DNA from: CAYURR01 sp964446745
GTDB lineage: Bacteria; Bacillota; Clostridia; Lachnospirales; WQUN01
Assembly: GCA_964446745.1 (NCBI GenBank)
Contig: CAYURR010000092.1
Coordinates: 1 to 11,556, forward strand
DNA length: 11,556 nucleotides
Direction of reading: 5' to 3'
Part shown: positions 6,285 to 11,556 of the stretch, piece after piece
Numbering within the stretch: position 1 is the stretch's first letter
Layout: each line of letters begins with the position of its first letter
Made by a program: the position numbers and the translations under genes
The notes under the pieces: model-generated
Told to the model about the DNA's origin: nothing
Seen by the model: the letters and a program-made list of their open reading frames with translations, nothing else
Databases searched by the model: none

Positions 6285-7483
6285 GGCGTGTTAAATGTGC
6301 CGTCGGGCAGACGCGTCTGCGTCCACATCGTGACACCGTCGACGCATGGATATTTGGCGGCGAGTGTTTCGTCGATGTCGATGCCCAAGCCGGGCTTGTC
6401 GCTCACATACGCATAGCCGTTTTCCAGATATGGGCTACCCGGGAACACCTCAGCGAGCCTCGGGCTTATACCGGCCCATTCCTGTATGCCGAAGTTATGA
6501 ACATGCAGGTCGAGGTGGACATTGGCCGCGTGGCCGACAGGCGAAACATCACCGGGACCATGCCATGCCGTGCGTACGCCGAACTGCTCACCGAAATACG
6601 CAAGCTTTCGTGCGGGCGTAATGCCGCCGATATCGCTGATATGTACACGTATAAAATCGATGAGCCTGTTGGAGATCAGATAATCCCATTCCTTCGGGTT
6701 TACAAACAGCTCGCCCATTGCGATCGGGGTTACACATTGCTTGCGCAGGATAGCAAAGTAGTCGCTCTGCTCCGGCGATAGTATGTCCTCCAGGAAGAAC
6801 AACCTATACGGCTCGAGGGCCTTTGCTAGGTTGAGCGCGTCGACGGCGGCCAAGCGCTCGTGTGTATCATGCAGCAGCTCGATATCGTAGCCGACCTTTG
6901 ATCGCGCGTATTCAAACAAAGCGACGGTGTTGTTAAAGTATTCGCGTGGGTTGTAATAAACGCCGTCAGTTGAATGCGCCGGGGTGTTCATCGTTTCGGA
7001 CTTGCCGCCATAGCCGCCGAATTGGAGACGAATATGCTTCACACCCTGTTCCTTAAATCGGTGCAGGTTTTCCAATACTTCGTTGAAGTCCTTACCGTCT
7101 GCATGACGATATACGGCCGCAGCCTGACGGGATTTGCCGCCCCAGAGATCATATAGCGGCATGTTCGCCATTTTTCCCTTTATGTCCCAGAGCGCCATGT
7201 CCACGCCCGATATCGCATTGTTTGTTATCGGGCCGTTGCGCCAGTATGAATTTGAATTCATCAGGTGCCAGAGGTCTTCGATATCGCAGACGCTCCTGCC
7301 CACCAATAACGGCTTTAAATACTCCTCGACGACCAAAGTGACTGCCTTGTAACGATAGATAAACGTAGCGCATCCCAAGCCGTACAAACCCGGCTCCGAG
7401 GTTAAAACCTTCACAACGGTTAGGTTGATGCCCTCGGGGGCGGTGTTTATTACGCGGATGTCAGTGATAATCACGTTTGACAT
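6281..7483 (-). CDS. Enolase-superfamily sugar-acid dehydratase, D-mannonate dehydratase (ManD/RspA) group
   Basis: Cytoplasmic Mg2+-dependent enzyme predicted to dehydrate a C6 aldonic acid (D-mannonate or D-gluconate in characterised relatives) to a 2-keto-3-deoxy acid. The 400 aa comprise the N-terminal capping domain, with YWRNGPITNNAISGVDMALWDIKGK at about 80-104, and the (beta/alpha)7-beta barrel. Visible active-site residues are Asp206 and His208 in HDTH, Glu232 in FLEDI, Glu258 in AMGEL, His308 in AWHGPGD, and Glu335 in FGIQEW. The first, third and fourth are the metal ligands. All sit a constant four residues below their counterparts in the studied ManD (D210, H212, E236, E262, H312, E339). 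Pro310 follows HG where high-activity ManDs have Ala, and the protein ends DGTFNTP without the terminal Trp of ManD. These point to a low-efficiency or different-substrate subtype. The start has AGAGGGG 6 nt upstream. It is the first gene of the minus-strand operon. Confidence 0.88.
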   Translation of the reverse strand: MSNVIITDIRVINTAPEGINLTVVKVLTSEPGLYGLGCATFIYRYKAVTLVVEEYLKPLLVGRSVCDIEDLWHLMNSNSYWRNGPITNNAISGVDMALWDIKGKMANMPLYDLWGGKSRQAAAVYRHADGKDFNEVLENLHRFKEQGVKHIRLQFGGYGGKSETMNTPAHSTDGVYYNPREYFNNTVALFEYARSKVGYDIELLHDTHERLAAVDALNLAKALEPYRLFFLEDILSPEQSDYFAILRKQCVTPIAMGELFVNPKEWDYLISNRLIDFIRVHISDIGGITPARKLAYFGEQFGVRTAWHGPGDVSPVGHAANVHLDLHVHNFGIQEWAGISPRLAEVFPGSPYLENGYAYVSDKPGLGIDIDETLAAKYPCVDGVTMWTQTRLPDGTFNTP

Positions 7484-7533
7484 ACTTAACCCCTCTCGCG
7501 TAAAATACAGTGAAAGAATCTACTGAATAATAC

Positions 7534-7562
7534 TTACAATCTGATTATATGACCCGTATATG
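7534..7562 (+). promoter_or_regulatory. Possible weak promoter of the plus-strand SDR gene
   Basis: TTACAA (7534-7539), 17 nt, TATATG (7557-7562): 3/6 and 4/6 matches. An alternative -10 is TACAAT at 7535-7540 with no good -35. Either would lie within or beside the strong minus-strand promoter, so the two directions should compete for polymerase. Placement is tentative. Confidence 0.3.
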
Positions 7563-7572
7563 ATGCTGTCAA
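7544..7572 (-). promoter_or_regulatory. Perfect-consensus sigma-A promoter of the dehydratase-SDR-Rpn-lacZ operon
   Basis: On the minus strand, TTGACA (7567-7572) is followed by exactly 17 nt and TATAAT (7544-7549), a 12/12 match with optimal spacing. Transcription would begin near 7537, giving a leader of about 50 nt before the dehydratase ATG at 7483. A promoter this strong in front of catabolic genes normally implies tight repression by a regulator not encoded in the window. Confidence 0.85.
7546..7563. repeat. 7-bp direct repeat, 11 bp apart, inside the divergent promoter
   Basis: TATATGA occurs at 7546-7552 and again at 7557-7563. The 11-bp period is about one helical turn, so both copies face the same side of DNA. 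They fall in the -10/spacer region of the minus-strand promoter and could form a regulator site. They could also be chance in A+T-rich DNA. Confidence 0.45.
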
Positions 7573-7600
7573 CGATATAGAGGATCGAGGGGATCGGTTT

Positions 7601-8419
7601 ATGGTAAGTGGCAAACGGGCGTTTGTGTCCGGGGCGAGCAGGGGTATAGGCAGGGGCCTCGCAAAGGCACTTGCAAGTGACGGCTTTGATCTGGCGTTTA
7701 CATACAATACTCAGCTCGGAGAGGCACAAACCCTAAAGGAAGAGATAGAGGGGATGGGCAGGCGCGCGTTTTATTATCAGGCCTCGATGCAGGAGGCCGA
7801 TGTACCGCGTCGAATAATAGCTCAGGCTATAGAGGATCTCGGAGGGATAGACGCGTGCATATGCAATGCGGGCTTGACTGTGCATAACGACATACTCACG
7901 CTAGAGGATGCGGATATCGAGTTCGCGTACAGGTTGGATTTTGCGAGCTATATCCAATGCGCCGAGGTGGCTGCGAGGCATATGATCAAAGCCGGAGTAA
8001 AAGGGGACATCGTGTTCATCACATCAACGCGCGGCTTACGCGCATATCCGGAGGACCCACTCTACGGCGGAATGAAAGCTGCGTTGAATCGCATATGCGA
8101 ATCCCTCGCGCTTGAATGGTCGCGTTACGGCATACGCGTGAACTGTATAGCACCCGGAGCGACAGCCGTACGCGGCACATATACCGAAGAAGAACTCACG
8201 GCTTCGCCGTTCGCCAGGCAGATACCCGCCGGTCGCTTTGGCAGCCCCGACGAGGTTGGGGGACTGCTGAGCTATCTGCTGTCCGATAACGCCCGATATA
8301 TAAACGGAACCGTCATACGGATGGACGGTGGGCTGATATTGCCCGCCGTACCGCAGGACGGTTCCGAGGAAACAGGTACACATTGGTTTGACAAAGAGTT
8401 CAGGGTCAGGAGTAGGTAG
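7601..8419 (+). CDS. SDR family NAD(P)-dependent oxidoreductase, intact catalytic residues
   Basis: A 272-aa classical short-chain dehydrogenase. The cofactor motif is GASRGIG (11-17), followed by CNAG (N89-A90-G91) and the catalytic Ser142, Tyr155 and Lys159 (S-x12-Y-x3-K spacing). Then come GIRVNCIAPG (177-186) and the RYINGTVIRMDGG strand (232-244). The end of the second beta strand (TYN, 34-36) lacks an obvious acidic NAD selector, so NADP(H) is plausible but not established. The C terminus continues about 28 residues past DGG (HWFDKEF), a longer tail than most classical SDRs and one that could cover the active site or a partner. It is transcribed divergently from the sugar-acid operon, with GAGGGG 8 nt before the ATG, and is a paralogue of the degenerate SDR at 5568-6284. 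The likely role is oxidation or reduction of a sugar, aldonate or uronate in the same pathway. The substrate is unknown. Confidence 0.9.
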   Translation: MVSGKRAFVSGASRGIGRGLAKALASDGFDLAFTYNTQLGEAQTLKEEIEGMGRRAFYYQASMQEADVPRRIIAQAIEDLGGIDACICNAGLTVHNDILTLEDADIEFAYRLDFASYIQCAEVAARHMIKAGVKGDIVFITSTRGLRAYPEDPLYGGMKAALNRICESLALEWSRYGIRVNCIAPGATAVRGTYTEEELTASPFARQIPAGRFGSPDEVGGLLSYLLSDNARYINGTVIRMDGGLILPAVPQDGSEETGTHWFDKEFRVRSR

Positions 8420-8424
8420 ATTTA

Positions 8425-9465
8425 TTACAGTCCGGCTTCAGTGACCACGCAGTTATGAAACAGGCGTTTTATGCGTAGGTAATCGAGTTTTTGGTCAAGG
8501 GTCGGGTGTATGGCATTGGCAAGTAACACAACAAACAGGTTTGTTTCCTTATCAACGAACAAAGAGGTACCCGTGAAGCCTGTATGCCCGAAGCTACCCT
8601 CTGAAAATAGATCTCCTGCGGCGGAGAGTGCATGGCTCTTGAGGATGAAACCGAGGCCACGGTGCTCGGAATCAAACGGCGTAAAGTTACGCATCGACAG
8701 CTCGAACATGGCCTTGGAAATGAAGCGCTTGCCCTTGTATACCCCACGCTGAGATAGCATGGTCGCGAAGTTCAGCATATCTAAAAGGTTCGAGTACACG
8801 CCCGCATTACCGGATACACCGCCCATGTGACGGCAGTTTTCGTCGTCGACGCTGATGTGTATGCCGTTTATGATCTCGGTGCTGTAGCGATTGCCCGCGA
8901 CATTCGTGCCGACGGGGTTATAACATGTGGATACCATGTTCAGAGGCTCAAAGACATATTCACGAGCGAGCACATCGAGGGTCTTGCCCGATATCCTTTG
9001 CAATATATCGGCCAGTAGTATATAACCCATGCAGCTGTAGTTTACAGCCGTGCCCGTTTTGCATACGAGTTCGCTGTCCATGATAAGATCGATCGGAACC
9101 TTGCCCGGATGCTTGTCAAAGCGTATGGACGGGTGCAGGCCGGAGGTATGCGTCATCAGATCCGCTATCGTAATCTCGGCCTTGTCCCTGGGGTTTTCAT
9201 AAAACACCGATAGCGTATCGTACAGCCCAAGGCGGCCTGTTTCTATAAACCGCAGTGCGATCATCGTGGTCGAGACGATCTTTGAGATTGACGCCATGTC
9301 ATAGAGCGTGTCCATGTCTGCGGGCTTGATCTCAGGCGTAACGATTCTGTTGCCGTATACGCAGGTATATAAAACCCTTTCGCCCTGACCAATGCCGAGC
9401 GCAAACGATGGGAATATCCCGTCATCGACCCCTTTTTTCAAAATATCGGTGGATGCTGTAAACAT
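8425..9465 (-). CDS. Serine hydrolase, beta-lactamase/penicillin-binding-protein fold (class C-like esterase group)
   Basis: A 346-aa serine hydrolase of the beta-lactamase-related family, whose members are D-amino-peptidases, esterases or cell-wall recycling enzymes. The nucleophile motif SxxK is S59-I-S-K62 in MASISKIVST. The second motif is Y143-S-C145 where Asn or Asp is usual at the third place, and the KTG-equivalent is H294-T-G296 in FGHTGFTGTS. GGVSGNAGVYS (215-225) matches the family GGVAGHAGLFS segment. No signal peptide is visible, so it is probably cytoplasmic. I start at ATG 9465 because AAAAGGAGG (9475-9483) lies 9 nt upstream. A longer open frame extends to 9693 but has no ribosome site and would run across the promoter and signal-peptide codons of the divergent gene. 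It converges on the SDR gene with 5 bp between stops. The physiological substrate cannot be told. Confidence 0.88.
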   Translation of the reverse strand: MFTASTDILKKGVDDGIFPSFALGIGQGERVLYTCVYGNRIVTPEIKPADMDTLYDMASISKIVSTTMIALRFIETGRLGLYDTLSVFYENPRDKAEITIADLMTHTSGLHPSIRFDKHPGKVPIDLIMDSELVCKTGTAVNYSCMGYILLADILQRISGKTLDVLAREYVFEPLNMVSTCYNPVGTNVAGNRYSTEIINGIHISVDDENCRHMGGVSGNAGVYSNLLDMLNFATMLSQRGVYKGKRFISKAMFELSMRNFTPFDSEHRGLGFILKSHALSAAGDLFSEGSFGHTGFTGTSLFVDKETNLFVVLLANAIHPTLDQKLDYLRIKRLFHNCVVTEAGL

Positions 9466-9571
9466 TGTCCCGTGCCTCCTTTTGGGTAAAATCCCAAGAT
9501 TTTGTTTGACGTATTGTATAGCAAAATAAATAAGGAGTAAATGGCGGCAATCCAAATATAAGGAGGCGTAT
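9466..9571. other. Divergent intergenic region between serine hydrolase and transglutaminase-like genes
   Basis: This 106-bp region carries both start signals. On the minus strand TTTACT (9536-9541), 17 nt, TACAAT (9513-9518) is a fair promoter for the hydrolase (4/6 and 5/6). On the plus strand TTGTCC (9465-9470), 16 nt, TAAAAT (9487-9492) is a possible promoter (4/6 and 5/6). A second option, TTGACG at 9506-9511, has no good -10. A small stem TTGGG/CCCAA (9482-9497) sits beside the hydrolase ribosome site, and a 6-codon mini-ORF lies at 9541-9561. Confidence 0.45.
9541..9561 (+). other. Six-codon upstream ORF ending in the next gene's ribosome site
   Basis: ATG GCG GCA ATC CAA ATA TAA encodes MAAIQI. 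AAGGAG (9532-9537) lies 3 nt before its ATG, which is close for initiation. Its stop codon abuts GGAGG (9562-9566), the ribosome site of the transglutaminase-like gene whose ATG is at 9572. A ribosome ending here would be positioned to restart downstream. It could be a chance open triplet run. Confidence 0.25.
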
Positions 9572-10690
9572 ATGTTGAAACAAAAATGTACAGGTCTTGT
9601 GTTAAACCTTTTTGCGCTTTTACTCGCGACAACATTGTCTTTAAGCATAACCACAAATGCTTTCGCGGCGGGCACAGGATCCAAGACCATCACAACAAAG
9701 TCTACACAGACTGTTCAAGTAAAGACGGCATCCGAGGCCGACAAGGCGTTTGCGAAGGCACTTTCATCATTACAGAGCCCCGTCACGTTCAAATCGACTG
9801 AGGGGTTAAACCTTATAAAAACCCTGGATGCGTACATCGAAAAGACACCGGATATCAATATCAATGGCTACGAATGCGAATACGCGGGCAATACATACAC
9901 ATTCACATTCCTTTATTACGATAGTGAATTCGTTTTGGGAGCACTTAAGAAGGGCAGTCCGGATGGGCTTACCGATAAGGGAAAGTACATATACAAGGAA
10001 GTCAGCCGCATTATACCCGAAATCATCGGCGAGGATATGACGGACTACGAAAAGGCCAAGGCCGTACATGATTATCTGGTGTTGAATACGGCGTACGACG
10101 AGGAGAATTTTAGAAAAGCTACGATACCGCCGGAAAGCTACACCGCATATGGCTTATTCAAAAACGGTGTGGCCGTATGTCAGGGCTATACCGAGGCGTT
10201 TAAACTAATGATGAACTATCTCGGTGTGGAGACGATGGCTGTCAGCGGCACGGCGGACGGCATAGATCATATTTGGAACAAGATCAAACTCGACGGTGAG
10301 TATTACAACATAGATGTGACGATGGACGATCCCGCTCCGGACCGCGAAGGGCAAATATCTTACGCGTATTTCAATGTGACGGATAAGATGCTCTCGAACG
10401 ATCACATATGGCCCACAGACGCCTATCCGAGTGCGCAGGCCACTGACTATTACTACTACAACTATGAGGTCAAGGCATCAAGTGCGGCAACCGTAGACCA
10501 ACTAACGGATATCTTAACCGCATCCCTCAAAGACAGACAAACGGAGCTGACGGTATTATTAGGCTTTGAGGGCACATCGAACGGCTTATCGGGTGCAATG
10601 AAAAAAGCCGCTAAGTCGTTAAACTTAGGGCTTTCATATAATTGTTCGGTTTCCGGTAATGTCGCTACGTTTACTGTCGAATATCAATAA
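9572..10690 (+). CDS. Secreted transglutaminase-fold (papain-like) protein
   Basis: A 372-aa exported protein with a transglutaminase core domain. It begins with a signal peptide: Lys3/Lys5, a hydrophobic stretch about 8-27, and a likely signal-peptidase site after A30-F-A32. The core (about 155-275) shows MTDYEKAKAVHDYLVLNTAYD, the nucleophile Cys203 in GVAVCQGYTEAF, His233 in DHIWNKI, and Asp248 in YYNIDVTMDD, the classic Cys-His-Asp triad. Bacterial members of this family are cell-surface or secreted and act as peptidases or cross-linkers. Which applies here is not evident. Regions of about 60 residues on either side of the core (64-117 and 316-372) look alike, suggesting a duplicated accessory domain. 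AAGGAGG lies 5 nt before the ATG, fixing the start. There is no membrane anchor or sorting signal at the C terminus, so release into the medium or weak wall binding is likely. Confidence 0.88.
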   Translation: MLKQKCTGLVLNLFALLLATTLSLSITTNAFAAGTGSKTITTKSTQTVQVKTASEADKAFAKALSSLQSPVTFKSTEGLNLIKTLDAYIEKTPDININGYECEYAGNTYTFTFLYYDSEFVLGALKKGSPDGLTDKGKYIYKEVSRIIPEIIGEDMTDYEKAKAVHDYLVLNTAYDEENFRKATIPPESYTAYGLFKNGVAVCQGYTEAFKLMMNYLGVETMAVSGTADGIDHIWNKIKLDGEYYNIDVTMDDPAPDREGQISYAYFNVTDKMLSNDHIWPTDAYPSAQATDYYYYNYEVKASSAATVDQLTDILTASLKDRQTELTVLLGFEGTSNGLSGAMKKAAKSLNLGLSYNCSVSGNVATFTVEYQ

Positions 10691-11556
10691 TTACAGGATA
10701 TGCTTGTCAATCGTGCCCACAAGATCGGCGATCTCAGGCTTTGAGAGCTGGTCCGTGGCGCCAAGTGACTGGCCCTTTAGCTTTAGCTCCGGGCTGATCA
10801 TAGACGAGAATATGATAACGGGGAGCACATTCAAGTGATCGTCCTCACGAATAAGCTTTAATAAACGGTGACCATCCATTTCGGGCATTTCGATATCCGT
10901 GATTACGCAGCAGCAGTAATCCGTGATCGGCTTGCCCGTTTTTTTGTAGTCGTTGAGCTTTTCCCAAGCCTCCAGGCCATTTTCGCAGCAGGTTACGTTT
11001 ACGTATCCGGCCTGGTGGAAGCAGTCGAGCATCAGGCGCTCGAGCAACCTGGAGTCCTCTGCTATTAAAATGGGCTTTGTAATCTTGTCGCGCGGGCCCA
11101 TTGCCTCTACGGATTTTACATCGATGCTCGTCGATGGAGAGATGTCGGCAAGAATCTTTTCAAAATCGATGATCGTAATCAGACGCCCGTCATAGCGCGC
11201 GATACCGGTGGCCATGCCATCGTCTCCGCCGTAGATCGTTGTGTCGGGCTTTTCGATGTCCTTCCATGAGATACGATAGATGTTTATGACCGAGTGCACA
11301 TGAAATGCCGTATAAGTTTTATTGAAATAGGTGATGATGAGGATGTCCTTTTCGGGGGCCTCTGAGTCCTCCAGACCCAAGTACTTGGCCAGGTTCACGA
11401 CCGTATGGATGCGATCACGCGGCTTAAATATGCCCTCAACATAGGGATTGGCGTTTGGCATGGGGGTAATACTTTTGTCATAACGCATAATCTCCTGCAC
11501 TTTCGAGACATTAATGCCGAAATGCCTGTCCAATATCGTAAATTCCATTATTTCGA
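10691..11556 (-). CDS. cheV: Chemotaxis coupling protein CheV (CheW domain plus receiver), 5' end outside window
   Basis: CheV couples chemoreceptors to the CheA kinase through a CheW-like domain and adapts the signal through a phosphorylatable receiver domain. It acts in the cytoplasm at receptor arrays. Counting from the internal Met at 11548, the CheW-like part (about 1-135) contains YGIN-type FGINVSKVQEIMRY, PNANPYVEGIFKPRD and a GIARYDGRLITIIDFEKIL segment. The receiver (about 157-285) has the acidic pair E164-D165 in AEDSRLL, the phospho-acceptor Asp218 in TDIEMPEMDG, Ser248 in IIFSS, and Lys270 in LSKPE, so it should be phosphorylatable. The frame stays open to the window edge, reading x-E-I-M-E-F, as in the E-(I/V)-x-E-F stretch that lies some residues inside other CheVs. 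The true start is therefore beyond 11556. Its stop codon directly abuts that of the convergent transglutaminase-like gene. It implies a motile organism. Confidence 0.93.
   Translation of the reverse strand, partial: EIMEFTILDRHFGINVSKVQEIMRYDKSITPMPNANPYVEGIFKPRDRIHTVVNLAKYLGLEDSEAPEKDILIITYFNKTYTAFHVHSVINIYRISWKDIEKPDTTIYGGDDGMATGIARYDGRLITIIDFEKILADISPSTSIDVKSVEAMGPRDKITKPILIAEDSRLLERLMLDCFHQAGYVNVTCCENGLEAWEKLNDYKKTGKPITDYCCCVITDIEMPEMDGHRLLKLIREDDHLNVLPVIIFSSMISPELKLKGQSLGATDQLSKPEIADLVGTIDKHIL

Noticed and set aside
6122..6781. 219-aa open frame on the plus strand
   Set aside because: It is antisense to the conserved dehydratase and SDR genes, has basic low-complexity composition with no recognisable motif, and lacks a convincing ribosome site. 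It is a shadow frame.
9466..9693. N-terminal extension of the serine hydrolase reading frame up to 9693
   Set aside because: It has no ribosome binding site, reads through the divergent promoter and antisense to the signal-peptide codons of the neighbour, and lies upstream of a clear AAAAGGAGG-ATG at 9465.
10722..10734. AGATC-GGC-GATCT inverted repeat as a terminator for the transglutaminase-like gene
   Set aside because: It is only a 5-bp stem, has no T-run after it, and lies within cheV coding sequence.

Overview
The window looks like chromosomal DNA of a Gram-positive anaerobe of the Clostridia (Bacillota). The evidence is strong GGAGG-type ribosome binding sites, a full-consensus sigma-A promoter, a Firmicute-style MurA, a CheV chemotaxis coupling protein, and a LacZ-type GH2 beta-galactosidase next to sugar-acid genes. 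This assignment is an inference from gene content, because no rRNA or marker gene beyond murA is present.

Layout: (1) 61-7483, minus strand, is a run of five genes read right to left. They are an enolase-superfamily sugar-acid dehydratase of the ManD group, an SDR-fold protein that has lost its catalytic residues, an Rpn-family PD-(D/E)XK protein with a (EKGI)7 repeat, a large LacZ beta-galactosidase, and murA after a 110-bp gap holding an inverted repeat. The first four are tightly packed (4-nt ATGA overlap, short overlap, 20-bp gap) and probably form one operon. It would be driven from a perfect TTGACA-N17-TATAAT promoter at 7544-7572. (2) 7484-7600 is a divergent promoter region. (3) 7601-8419, plus strand, is an intact SDR dehydrogenase, a paralogue of the degenerate one. 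(4) 8425-9465, minus, is a serine hydrolase of the beta-lactamase/PBP fold. (5) 9572-10690, plus, is a secreted transglutaminase-fold protein. (6) 10691-11556, minus, is CheV (CheW plus receiver), cut off at its 5' end by the window edge.

The dehydratase, the two SDRs and the beta-galactosidase make sense together as a pathway that releases sugars from galactosides and oxidises and dehydrates the resulting aldonic or uronic acids to keto-deoxy acids. The substrate cannot be fixed from sequence.

The most notable element is the Rpn-like gene in this operon. It carries seven perfect-frame 12-bp repeats and, just upstream of them, an in-frame ATG (4909) with a strong Shine-Dalgarno sequence GGGAGGAG nine bases away. 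That is the arrangement expected of a gene-within-gene toxin/antitoxin (RpnL/RpnS) pair, here inside a sugar catabolic operon.
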